Below the pieces are notes generated by a model that was not told where the DNA came from, ran no database searches, and saw only the letters and a list, made by a program, of their open reading frames with translations. Of a DNA stretch of 18,475 nt, positions 1-6,374 are shown piece by piece. Both the position numbers and the translations under genes were made by a program. Source of the DNA: CAZQYB01 sp964582985 (GTDB lineage Bacteria > Planctomycetota > Phycisphaerae > Sedimentisphaerales > Anaerobacaceae); contig CAZOUM010000053.1 of NCBI GenBank assembly GCA_964582985.1, positions 1-18,475 on the forward strand, read 5' to 3'. The first letter of the stretch is position 1; the number at the start of each line of letters is the position of its first letter.

Positions 1-147
1 CATTTTTCCCTTGCCATTTACGCTAAAAGAGGTATGATTTTCCCGGCACCCAAGAGCGGAGAACTCCCCCGAATCAACAGAATATTTAGCGCCGTGATTT
101 ATTGCGCTGGTTATTTTCAGCGAGCGACGGGCCTCGCTACCCGGCGC

Positions 148-175
148 CTAAATTCAAAATACGAAATTAAGGAAA
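148..175. repeat. Degenerate heptanucleotide array upstream of the first gene
   Basis: Four seven-base units run end to end: CTAAATT, CAAAATA, CGAAATT, AAGGAAA. The last unit also supplies the purine-rich ribosome site (AAGGAAA, 169-175), six bases before the ATG at 182. The first three units share the form CNAAATW. The array is short and degenerate, so on its own it is weak. It gains weight from clearer period-7 arrays elsewhere in the window. Confidence 0.4.
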
Positions 176-181
176 CCCAAA

Positions 182-997
182 ATGGCAAAACTACCTAAAA
201 CAATTACGGAAAGGTTTTCGAAGAACGTCAGCAAGTTCCAGAGCGTATTGAGAATAGCGAAGGATAGAGATGTTAACGAATCCGACACAGTCTCGATTGT
301 CACTGACATTTTAGCGAATGTCTTCGGCTACGATAAATATTTGGAAGTAACAAGTGAGTTCGCGATAAGGGGCACATACTGTGACTTAGCTATAAAAGTC
401 CAAGACAAGATTCAATTCCTCATTGAAGTCAAGGCGATAGGAATCGACTTGAAGGACCACCATCTTAAGCAGGCAATTGATTATGCCGCAAATCACGGAG
501 TTCAGTGGGTCATCCTCACTAACGGAGAAGTATGGAAAATCTACAAAATGAGGTTTGAACAGCCTATAAATTATGACCTTGTTTGCACATTCAATTTTAT
601 TGAAATCAATCTTAAGAAGGAAGAAGATAAGGAAAAGCTTTTCATCATTTGCAGGGAAGGCCTAAGCAAAGCGGCAAGAGAGGATTTTCATCAGAAAGTT
701 CAAAGCGTTAACCGTTTCGTAATTGGTGCTATTGTCCAAAACGAGGTAGTTGTAAATGTAATTAGAAGAGAAGTGAGAAAGATGTCGCCTGGTATCAAGG
801 TTGATAACTCAGATGTTAATAAATTGCTAATAGAAGAGGTTCTAAAAAGAGAAGTACTTGAGGGAGAGAACGCTGCAAAGGCGCAGAAGCAGGTTCGTAA
901 GTATTACAGCAAAGCATCCAAGAAAAGCAATGAGAAGAAGACAGTGAAGGATGAGAGCTTCCAGAAAACTAACGAACAGAATTCTATGATGCATTAG
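182..997 (+). CDS. Stand-alone HsdR N-terminal-like (PD-(D/E)XK) nuclease-domain protein
   Basis: The 271-residue protein resembles the N-terminal nuclease domain of type I restriction R subunits (HSDR_N family) without the helicase motor. The visible fold signature is a conserved opening strand (EFAIRGTYCDLAIK, about residues 59-72) with D68, then FLIEVKA with E82-x-K84, then Q97 and Y101 matching the QxxxY pattern of type I enzymes, then the WVILTNGEVWKIYKM strand (109-123). All expected catalytic positions (D68, E82, K84) are present. The C-terminal 60 residues are lysine-rich and low in complexity. No HsdM or HsdS gene is nearby, so it is not part of a visible restriction system. Such solo proteins are common and mostly uncharacterised; DNA cleavage is a family inference. 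The start is chosen from AAGGAAA six bases upstream of ATG. Confidence 0.8.
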   Translation: MAKLPKTITERFSKNVSKFQSVLRIAKDRDVNESDTVSIVTDILANVFGYDKYLEVTSEFAIRGTYCDLAIKVQDKIQFLIEVKAIGIDLKDHHLKQAIDYAANHGVQWVILTNGEVWKIYKMRFEQPINYDLVCTFNFIEINLKKEEDKEKLFIICREGLSKAAREDFHQKVQSVNRFVIGAIVQNEVVVNVIRREVRKMSPGIKVDNSDVNKLLIEEVLKREVLEGENAAKAQKQVRKYYSKASKKSNEKKTVKDESFQKTNEQNSMMH

Positions 998-1036
998 AAC
1001 ACGTTGATTATTGTATGATTGGAGAATAAGCACAGT

Positions 1037-1090
1037 AGTGGGCTGTGCCCACCAAAATTAAGCTCGGACGCCGCATACGCGGCGGTTAGG
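1037..1090. repeat. Two short perfect hairpins between genes
   Basis: GTGGGC-TGT-GCCCAC is a perfect six-base stem with a three-base loop. It is followed by CGCCGC-ATAC-GCGGCG, another perfect six-base stem. Neither is followed by a T-run, so neither is a normal intrinsic terminator. They look like REP-type palindromes. The GTTAGGT after the second hairpin recalls an integron attC end, but no matching partner site was found upstream. Confidence 0.5.
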
Positions 1091-1110
1091 TCGATGCCAG
1101 GATATTAACT

Positions 1111-1671
1111 ATGTCACTGAAAACATTTGAGCGACACATGGATACCCTTTTCGGAGCGATTAATTCCTGCGAGGCCAATAAGTTTGTCTTGCCCGCGCTG
1201 ATGCTTATCTATAGCGGCATTGACATCCTTGCCTCCCTTGAGCGAAGAAAAGGCGAGGGGACGAAAGCTTCCTTCACACGATGGGTGGATGAGTATCTTC
1301 TGAAGGCGGTTTCGTTGCCCTGTACATCACTTGAGTTGTATGCTGCTCGCTGTGGCATTCTGCATACTCTAACCCCGGAGTCTGATCTGTCCAGAAAAGG
1401 CAAAGCTCGCGAGGTCGGTTATGCTTAGGGCATAGCAAAAGTGTCGGCGCTTCAAGAGGCAGGAAGGAGATTGGGTTACGATTATCCCGTGATTCACATT
1501 TCACAGCTGAAGGAAGCTTTTCGCAGGGCCGTCGGTTTGTTTCTCAAAGCAGCTTCAGAAAATGAGGAAAGAGTAAAGAGAATCTCCGAACGGGCCGGTC
1601 TGTGGTTCTCAGACATACCCTTTGAGATAGTAGATTCATATCTGAGTGAGACTAAGACTGATGAGGATTGA
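1111..1671 (+). pseudogene. Hypothetical protein gene interrupted by one in-frame TAG
   Basis: A single reading frame runs from ATG at 1111 to TGA at 1669-1671. It is broken only by TAG at 1426-1428. The first part gives 105 residues. The frame then continues directly (Gly-Ile-Ala-Lys-Val-Ser...) for 80 more codons with coding-like composition, so the intact product would be about 186 residues. The context Tyr-Ala-stop-Gly suggests a Trp codon (TGG) that became TAG by one transition. The protein is helical and has no recognised catalytic motif; I do not know its function. The second part could start at GTG 1441 only with a poor ribosome site. Alternatives are a sequencing error or stop read-through. 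The frame continuity is seen directly; the ancestral Trp is inferred. Confidence 0.7.
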
Positions 1672-1999
1672 ATAATGGGGCCAACCACCTACTCATGGCT
1701 GGGGCGAGTGCACAGAAAATGGTGACTGTGCTTAATACGTTGAATAATTGGGAGCTATATAATCCATAGTTGGCGAGGAAACCAACCATGAGCTCATTAC
1801 ACATTTTCTGCTCCGAAGATGTTATTGAGATGTGGCTACAAAGAAGCCTTCTTCTGATTGCGGCTCAATCCAAGCGCTGCAACAGCTGCCGCAACAGCGC
1901 CGCCGGCAAGCTGAAATGTTTGATCCGCAAAGCAGAACGGCGAGTCAAACAGGAGTTTGGTCTAATTGGGAACTTATTGCTTATCTTTGAGGAAAACAT
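1672..1999. other. Spacer with a possible promoter element and one doubtful small ORF
   Basis: This stretch has no convincing gene. It holds an inverted repeat GCACAG (1710-1715) / CTGTGC (1726-1731) and a TATAAT box at 1758-1763, but no good -35 element at the usual distance. A possible ORF begins at ATG 1788 and ends by overlapping the protease start. Confidence 0.4.
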
Positions 2000-2003
2000 A
2001 TGA
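1788..2003 (+). CDS. Possible small ORF overlapping the protease start by ATGA
   Basis: This would encode 71 residues from ATG 1788. GAGGA (1775-1779) lies eight bases upstream. Its TGA (2001-2003) overlaps the protease ATG (2000-2002) in an ATGA arrangement, which would suit translational coupling. The protein has a cysteine pair (CNSC) and a basic middle, and resembles no family I recognise. Composition is not clearly coding, and a chance ORF is quite possible. Confidence 0.25.
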   Translation: MSSLHIFCSEDVIEMWLQRSLLLIAAQSKRCNSCRNSAAGKLKCLIRKAERRVKQEFGLIGNLLLIFEENI

Positions 2004-3079
2004 GGCGCTTAGTCCTATTTCCAACCATCCTTATTGGCATCGTAAACTCAATATCCTTTTCTCAGACTTTGCCCTTGGAAGACATTATCAAGCATGCATC
2101 GCCAGCTGTTGTAAAGATCATCGTTTACGACATCACCGGAACCAAACGAGGAGTGGGTTCAGGTTTCTTCATTCGTGGCGGAGAAATCGTCACTAATGCG
2201 CATGTCATAAAAGGCGCATATTCTGCCGAAGTGCACAGTTTTCTGAAAACCTATGAACACGTTACGATTACAAAACGTGACGCTGACGTGGACTTGGCAT
2301 TGCTATCTGTACGAGCTGATGGCGAGTCAAAAGTGGCTCTTGCCGACGCTACTGGCCTACGCCCTGGACAACGAGTTATCGCGATCGGGAACCCTCTGGG
2401 CCTTGATCGTACAGTCTCCGATGGTTTGATAAGCGCCGTAAGAGGTATTCCCGGCGAGCTACAGGTTATTCAAATCTCAGCGCCTATTTCTCCGGGTAGC
2501 AGCGGAGGTCCACTTCTTAACATGGAAGGTTCGGTCATTGGAGTAGCCTCTGCAAGTTTGTCCGAAGGACAAAATCTCAATTTTGCTATTGGCGTCGAAA
2601 CGCTCAAACAATTCTTGCAGAAGCCTAATAACCCTAAGCATCTCAAAAAAGCTCGAACTCGCGTACTCTGGAGGACAATCCTCAAATGGGTAGCGAACAT
2701 AGTGCTTCTCATCATCGCTCTGGCTTTTGGCGGAGGATGGTGGATCATTTTCATAGTTATTATGGCTTTTGTCCTTCTTTTCTACATTCTCAAGGGATTG
2801 TGGTGGGTGATAACGGCGCCTTTCCGAAGAAAAAATAGATTCGATACGTTGCCTGCCGATGAACAATCGCGCCCAACGACCTCTGAAGATATACATACAC
2901 GACATGAATCTCTATTTACTGAAGCGGATCAGGATATTGAGGATGAAGCGGATGATGAAGACTTGTTCTACTTTCACTGTTGGAAGTGTGGAGAGTTAGT
3001 TGAGGTGGACAAATCAGCAGACGACGATACGCTAGAATGCGAAGGCTGTGGTACAAAACTTGAGATACCTAAGGAGTAA
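2000..3079 (+). CDS. HtrA/DegP-like trypsin-fold protease with two membrane helices and a C-terminal zinc ribbon
   Basis: The 359-residue protein begins with a hydrophobic export signal (residues 1-22, ending near FSQT). Residues 25-207 form an S1C-type protease with a complete triad: H68 in TNAHVI, D98 in DVDLALL, and S168 in PGSSGGPL. There is no PDZ domain. Instead, residues 226-271 form two closely spaced membrane helices, followed by a basic turn (FRRK), an acidic linker (305-322), and a zinc ribbon with C327/C330 and C347/C350. If the signal inserts normally, the protease faces the periplasm and, with two helices after it, the ribbon should also be non-cytoplasmic unless the signal is cleaved; topology is therefore uncertain. 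The ribosome site GAGGA (1989-1993) fits this ATG. Family activity is confident; substrate is unknown. Confidence 0.88.
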   Translation: MRRLVLFPTILIGIVNSISFSQTLPLEDIIKHASPAVVKIIVYDITGTKRGVGSGFFIRGGEIVTNAHVIKGAYSAEVHSFLKTYEHVTITKRDADVDLALLSVRADGESKVALADATGLRPGQRVIAIGNPLGLDRTVSDGLISAVRGIPGELQVIQISAPISPGSSGGPLLNMEGSVIGVASASLSEGQNLNFAIGVETLKQFLQKPNNPKHLKKARTRVLWRTILKWVANIVLLIIALAFGGGWWIIFIVIMAFVLLFYILKGLWWVITAPFRRKNRFDTLPADEQSRPTTSEDIHTRHESLFTEADQDIEDEADDEDLFYFHCWKCGELVEVDKSADDDTLECEGCGTKLEIPKE

Positions 3080-3145
3080 GAAGCTGTCAACAAACCTCTC
3101 GAGGGGATTGGCTAAAAGCGCACCCTTAATGTGACCGTTATCTGC

Positions 3146-3201
3146 GATTTTGGATTTTCGATTTGTTTCGGATTTCCAGCTTAGAATTTAGTATTTGTCT
3201 T
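3146..3201. repeat. Degenerate heptanucleotide arrays (GATTTTN and TTAGAAT types)
   Basis: Three consecutive seven-base units GATTTTG, GATTTTC, GATTTGT occupy 3146-3166. Three more, TTAGAAT, TTAGTAT, TTGTCTT, occupy 3181-3201. The units differ in sequence but keep the period of seven. They lie in the spacer between the protease and acetyltransferase genes. Confidence 0.5.
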
Positions 3202-3208
3202 TGCCTCC

Positions 3209-3244
3209 CTCCGCGTAATCTGTGAAATCTGTGGTTAACTTTTG
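3209..3244. repeat. Dispersed spacer repeat, copy 1
   Basis: The word CCGCGTAATCTGTGA occurs here and again at about 4094-4108, followed in both places by a variant of TGTGG(C/T)TAACTTT. Two diverged copies inside one window suggest a dispersed non-coding repeat family. Confidence 0.5.
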
Positions 3245-3253
3245 CCCTTCCCC

Positions 3254-3282
3254 TTGCCTTTTCCGGCTGATTACGGTAGAGT
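3254..3282 (+). promoter_or_regulatory. Possible promoter for the acetyltransferase gene
   Basis: TTGCCT (3254-3259) and TAGAGT (3277-3282) are separated by 17 bases, in sigma-70 style. The start would fall about 55 bases before the GNAT gene. The match is moderate. Confidence 0.35.
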
Positions 3283-3343
3283 TCTCTGACATTCAGGGAC
3301 AGGACAGGCAAATAGAATAGCAGCAGCGTGGAGGTTCAAGATT

Positions 3344-3877
3344 ATGTCTTTTGAGCGTTTAAATGGGAAATGTCAAATGATTATTCGTAAAGAAACACAG
3401 GCAGATATTGAAGTAATCACTGAAATTACGAAACTGGCCTTTGAAAATCATCCGTACAGCCGGAATACCGAACAATTTATCATCAATGCTTTGCGAGCCG
3501 ACAATGCGCTAACTATTTCACTTGTTGCCGAAATTGATGGAAAATTAGTGGGACACATAGCCTTTTCGCCTGTAACTTTTTCAGATGGAAGTAAGAACTG
3601 GTATGGCCTGGGCCCAATTTCAATCAGGCCTGCTTGTCAGAAACAAGGTATCGGAACAAAACTTGTTAATGAAGGCTTGAATTTGTTAAAAGATTTGGGT
3701 GCTGAGGGGTGTGTTCTTGTTGGAGACCCAAAGTATTATATACGCTTTGGTTTCAAAAGCCCAAATGAGTTAAAACACGAAGGCGTCCCTCAAGAGAATT
3801 TTCTTGCGTTGCCATTTTGCAATCGAATCCCTAAGGGAACTGTTCAATTCCACCGTGCCTTTTCTGCAACCAAATGA
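3344..3877 (+). CDS. GNAT-family N-acetyltransferase (YhbS-like)
   Basis: This 177-residue cytosolic enzyme is predicted to move an acetyl group from acetyl-CoA to an amine acceptor. The GNAT signature is clear: strand VAEIDGKLVGHIAFSPV (61-77), strand GLGPISIRP (88-96), then the acetyl-CoA pyrophosphate loop Q99-K-Q-G-I-G-T-K (the Q/R-x-x-G-x-G motif). The later strand EGCVLVGDPKYYIRFGF (121-137) is typical of the YhbS/COG3153 type. GGAGG (3329-3333) is ten bases before ATG 3344. An internal ATG at 3377 (MIIRKET) matches the usual family N-terminus and could be the true start. The natural substrate cannot be told from sequence. It stands alone between repeat-filled spacers. Confidence 0.9.
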   Translation: MSFERLNGKCQMIIRKETQADIEVITEITKLAFENHPYSRNTEQFIINALRADNALTISLVAEIDGKLVGHIAFSPVTFSDGSKNWYGLGPISIRPACQKQGIGTKLVNEGLNLLKDLGAEGCVLVGDPKYYIRFGFKSPNELKHEGVPQENFLALPFCNRIPKGTVQFHRAFSATK

Positions 3878-4265
3878 TGGAATAAAAGAACCACTAAAAG
3901 AAGTCCGAAAAGCCTAACCTTTCAAGAGAATAATTCGTATCTCGTCGCTCGTGAAGCGTATTTCGTAGTTGAGATTGCCGCGCCTCCCTTTCGGTCAGCT
4001 CGCAATGACGAAAAGAATAGACCTCTCGACTTGCGTTCGAGGTGAAAAAGCCCCCGCGGCGTCTGAGCGGGGTAAAAAGCCCCCGCGGCCATCCGCGTAA
4101 TCTGTGAGACTTGTGCGCGGGCTATCCGTGGCTAACTTTAATAGACCCCTCGGCTGCGCTCGGGGTGACGGCGGGGAGGAAACTATGGCCAGTTTACCCC
4201 TAAGGGGCCACCTATTTTCTTCTCCAAACACAGCCTAAAATTTCCCCCATTAGAAATCATTGTCT
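3878..4265. repeat. Gene-free spacer made of stacked dispersed repeats
   Basis: In order it holds: a five-unit heptad array (3936-3970); a palindromic unit beginning GAGATTGC and ending GCAATGACG (3971-4011); a hairpin-like unit TAGACCTCTCGAC... (4018-4044) with a second diverged copy TAGACCCCTCGGC... (4142-4168); a 16-bp perfect direct repeat AAAAAGCCCCCGCGGC at 4045-4060 and 4074-4089; and a second copy of the CCGCGTAATCTGTGA repeat (about 4094). No ORF here looks coding. Confidence 0.65.
3936..3970. repeat. Heptanucleotide array, CGTNNNN type, five units
   Basis: Five contiguous seven-base units read CGTATCT, CGTCGCT, CGTGAAG, CGTATTT, CGTAGTT. The CGT is invariant and the other four positions drift. 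This is one of several period-7 arrays in the window. Confidence 0.65.
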
Positions 4266-4829
4266 TTATTCTAACGGGGCGAGCATCTTCAAACAGTATC
4301 TATCGGTCATCCCCGCGATATAATCACATACCGTCCGCTGCAGGCCTTCTGCGGCAGCTAATCGCTGAAAATAGCCGGGCATCAGGTGCGGCTTTCGGCA
4401 AATCTTTTCGAAAAGCTGCTCGAGCCATTCTCTGACCTTGCCTGATGTCTGAATTAACGACTTATGCTGATAGAAATTCTCAAGTAAAAACTTCTCCAGT
4501 TCAAGCAGCTCGGCCTCACTCTTGCCTGAGAGCACAATCAGGTTTTCACTTATCGCATATACATCATCAACTGTCTTTATGCTGGCCGCTGCGATAGTCT
4601 TTTTGCTCGCGTCAATACAGTCGCTGACGAGCTTGTCGATAATCGCTTTTGCCGTTCTGGTCCTTAGGACGGTTCGGTCCTTGATTGCTTCGGCGTGTAT
4701 TCGTTTTTGGGCTTCGGCAAGAATTTCCACACTTTTTAATTGCTTCCCGATTAAATCGGGACTAATCAGCCCGGCCCGCAGGCCATCTTCGAGGTCATGG
4801 CAGTTATATGCGATACGGTCTGCGATGTC
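4266..4829 (-). pseudogene. C-terminal fragment of a dGTPase-like HD-domain protein
   Basis: From about 4829 downward the frame encodes the C-terminal half of a deoxyguanosinetriphosphate triphosphohydrolase-like protein. It opens with DIADRIAYNCHDLEDGL, the conserved motif that carries the last metal-binding Asp of the HD site, and ends with LQRTVCDYIAGMTDRYCLKML, also typical. Family members are about 370-380 residues. Here about 187 remain and the N-terminal half with the H and HD ligands is gone. The 22 codons upstream of DIAD in this frame are ParB-gene DNA read in the wrong frame. An ATG at 4895 exists, but the product would lack the active site. Almost certainly non-functional as a dNTPase. 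Confidence 0.82.
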
Positions 4830-5013
4830 CGGCGATAAGACGGTAACGCCCACCATCACAGCCGGGAGCCACAACAAGAGGGTTAATAAGGCCAATCCTC
4901 CTTATCGATTCAGTTAGTTCGGCAATACCTTTATTGTGGCCTTCCAAGCGAAGCGGGTTTTCGCCCGCGTCTATTTCTTCTAACTCAATCGTAAATTCCT
5001 TTGTCTTTAGCAT
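4804..5013 (-). pseudogene. N-terminal fragment of a ParB/Srx-like domain protein, fused out of frame to a dGTPase fragment
   Basis: The first 65 residues read as the start of a ParB-like nuclease domain: FTIELEEIDAGENPLRL, then IAELTESIRRIGLINPLVV, then RYRLIAGHRR, the ParB box II-type motif. Full-length relatives continue for well over 150 residues. Here the frame leaves the family right after GHRR and ends at a TAA four codons later. It keeps a good ribosome site (GAGG, 5021-5024, seven bases from ATG) and a plausible promoter, so a 69-residue peptide may still be made. What follows in another frame is the dGTPase fragment, so this is the left half of a deletion or recombination scar. Confidence 0.78.
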
Positions 5014-5045
5014 AGTATTGCCTCATGTTTTGATGTCGGCTGCTG

Positions 5046-5073
5046 ATTCTACCGTTTCATTTTTTCGAATCAA
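5046..5073 (-). promoter_or_regulatory. Possible promoter of the ParB-like fragment
   Basis: On the minus strand TTGATT (5073-5068) and TAGAAT (5051-5046) are 16 bases apart. They lie about 30-60 bases upstream of the ATG at 5013. Confidence 0.4.
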
Positions 5074-5148
5074 GGGATTTTGGGGGGGAGATAAGGGCAT
5101 CAGGTAGCGGGGCATCAGAGTATCAGGAAGAAAAAGAGGGCAGAGGAC

Positions 5149-5171
5149 CCCCTGCCTGAGAATTGCAGGGG
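5149..5171. repeat. Hairpin CCCCTGC / GCAGGGG
   Basis: A perfect seven-base stem (5149-5155 with 5165-5171) encloses a nine-base loop. It has no adjacent T-run. It lies between the minus-strand terminator at 5188-5219 and the ParB-like fragment. Confidence 0.45.
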
Positions 5172-5187
5172 CAGGCGTGGGGCCAAA

Positions 5188-5219
5188 TAAAAAAACCCCC
5201 AAAAAGAGGGTTTTGGGGG
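5188..5219 (-). terminator. Rho-independent terminator of the small membrane protein gene
   Basis: Read on the minus strand, CCCCCAAAA (5219-5211) pairs perfectly with TTTTGGGGG (5204-5196) around a six-base loop. It is followed by TTTTTTTATTT. It lies 43 bases beyond the stop codon at 5263. Confidence 0.85.
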
Positions 5220-5262
5220 GTTAAACGCGAAGTTTCTTAGCGTTTAGTCCGAAACGAAGATT

Positions 5263-5580
5263 TTAGTCCTCATAATCATAATAGTCGTCATAATAATCAT
5301 CTTCGAATTCAGAGTAGTAGCCGGAGGTGTCTTGCTGCTGGGACTTTGCTGAAGTGAACTTAGGAACAACTAAAGCAGCAGTGATAAGCAAAGCAGCGAT
5401 AATAATGAGACATTTGAGCCAGGTTGCCAGCTTAACATTGAGCCAGGTCCGTTGGAGCTGTTCCTTTTGGAAAGAGGACTCTTCTTCAGGTTGTGGGCAT
5501 GTGCTCGGCTGGGTTTGATTTTCGGACGGCTGTGACCAATTTTGTGAGTTTCTTTCAGGTTCCATTTGATTTACCCCCAT
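5263..5580 (-). CDS. Small single-pass membrane protein with a Tyr/Asp-rich tail
   Basis: The product is 105 residues from ATG 5580, or 100 from ATG 5565. The second start is preferred because GGGGG lies eight bases upstream of it. The N-terminal 35 residues are Gln/Pro/Ser/Glu-rich and likely disordered. One membrane helix follows (LATWLKCLIIIAALLITAALVV, about residues 51-72), then a short polar stretch, then an acidic tail of Tyr, Asp and Glu (YYSEFEDDYYDDYYDYED). There is no cleavable signal, so the N-terminus is probably cytoplasmic and the acidic tail outside. No family is recognised. The gene has its own promoter (5628-5656) and terminator (5188-5219), so it is a single-gene unit. The tail could bind cations or be low-complexity drift; function is unknown. 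Confidence 0.7.
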   Translation of the reverse strand: MGVNQMEPERNSQNWSQPSENQTQPSTCPQPEEESSFQKEQLQRTWLNVKLATWLKCLIIIAALLITAALVVPKFTSAKSQQQDTSGYYSEFEDDYYDDYYDYED

Positions 5581-5627
5581 AAATTAGATAGAAATAGTTT
5601 TTTTGACCTTTTAGGGCCACTAAACAA

Positions 5628-5656
5628 AATATAAGATACAAAAATTCGAATGCCAA
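5628..5656 (-). promoter_or_regulatory. Promoter of the small membrane protein gene
   Basis: On the minus strand TTGGCA (5656-5651) and TATATT (5633-5628) are exactly 17 bases apart, a good sigma-70-type match. Transcription would start near 5621, giving a leader of 40-55 bases. Confidence 0.6.
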
Positions 5657-5827
5657 ATTATTTGGGGCGGAAAAGCAGCGGATAGCTGAGCTTCGAGATT
5701 GGCGATTTGGGTTGAGGTCGCTTCGCGGCGCTGTTTGGTTTGTCCAACTGGCGTATGCTATCTGCCATTTCAACGGTGGTTTGTAATTTTTTTGGGATTT
5801 TGGCTATGGTTATTTTATTTTTTTTTG

Positions 5828-5857
5828 TTGGACGCCGGGCATTGGCTCTGGTATAAT
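5828..5857 (+). promoter_or_regulatory. Promoter of the cold-shock protein gene
   Basis: A consensus TATAAT (5852-5857) is preceded by TTGGAC (5828-5833) at 18 bases. Transcription would begin near 5864, leaving a leader of about 105 bases before the GTG start. Confidence 0.6.
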
Positions 5858-5863
5858 CAGGTG

Positions 5864-5968
5864 GTTCGTAGGGCGTATTCTTTCGTCTCTCAAGAATATC
5901 GTCCTCAAAAAAATGCGAGAGACAGGTAGTTGATTGATGGCCGCTTGTAAGGCCAAAGGAGTACAGTA
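5864..5968 (+). promoter_or_regulatory. Long structured 5' leader of the cold-shock gene
   Basis: The predicted leader holds a seven-base inverted repeat GTCTCTC (5885-5891) / GAGAGAC (5917-5923). It also holds a five-base hairpin TGGCC (5938-5942) / GGCCA (5951-5955) that abuts and partly covers the ribosome site AAAGGAG (5955-5961). Long folded leaders are known to control cspA-type genes by temperature. The pairing is seen in the sequence; thermal control here is inferred. Confidence 0.45.
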
Positions 5969-6172
5969 GTGGGTATAGGTACAGTAAAATGGTTTAATGA
6001 GAGAAAAGGCTTTGGATTTATCACGCCTGATGAGGGTGGCGACGACTTGTTTGTGCACCACTCGGAGATCAAGTCGACCGGCTACGCCAATCTTAGCGAA
6101 GGCCAGAAGGTTGAGTTCGAGGTTGGCCAAGGTAAAAAAGGCCCGTGTGCGACCAATGTGGTCCCGAAGTGA
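5969..6172 (+). CDS. Cold-shock domain protein (CspA family)
   Basis: This 67-residue protein is a complete single cold-shock domain, a five-stranded OB fold that binds single-stranded RNA and DNA and melts RNA structure. RNP1 is KGFGFI (13-18) and RNP2 is LFVHH (27-31). The opening GTVKWFN and the ending VVPK are standard, and the length is the usual 65-70. The start codon is GTG at 5969, with AAAGGAG (5955-5961) seven bases upstream. It is a single-gene unit with its own promoter, long leader and terminator, divergent from the small membrane protein gene. The family assignment is certain; whether it is cold-induced or constitutive is not known. Confidence 0.97.
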   Translation: MGIGTVKWFNERKGFGFITPDEGGDDLFVHHSEIKSTGYANLSEGQKVEFEVGQGKKGPCATNVVPK

Positions 6173-6202
6173 CGTGAGGCAGGATGCTGCTAAGAAAGAA
6201 GA

Positions 6203-6234
6203 GGCTCCGCAATCAGGCGGAGCCTTCTTTTTTA
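6203..6234 (+). terminator. Rho-independent terminator of the cold-shock gene
   Basis: GGCTCCGC (6203-6210) pairs perfectly with GCGGAGCC (6217-6224) around a six-base loop, and TTCTTTTTTA follows. It lies 30 bases beyond the stop codon. Confidence 0.92.
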
Positions 6235-6374
6235 TCTTCAATTATCCGGATAATTGCGTTCAGCTACTAATGCTTTTGTATGCGAGCGGTTCGTAGAATT
6301 TTTCAGGTCTTTGGCCGAGGCCCGGCGGGCATTATCGGCTGCAGGCCAATTTCAACTGCGGCATCGTCTACCGG

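Noticed and set aside
1..198. A plus-strand frame open from the window edge to 198.
   Set aside because: Its end is only the translated heptad array and the start of the next gene in another frame; no motif or start signal supports it, although a truncated upstream gene cannot be excluded.
1065..1100. A hairpin followed by GTTAGGT looked like an integron attC site.
   Set aside because: No matching RYYYAAC partner lies upstream at the right distance, no second attC follows the next gene, and no integrase is present.
4831..4895. ATG 4895 as the start of a genuine 209-residue protein with an N-terminal membrane helix.
   Set aside because: The hydrophobic residues there are the ParB-like coding DNA read one frame off, so the helix is an accident of frame.
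5099..5126. ATCAG recurs three times and might be another heptad array.
   Set aside because: The spacings are 15 and 8 bases, not multiples of seven.
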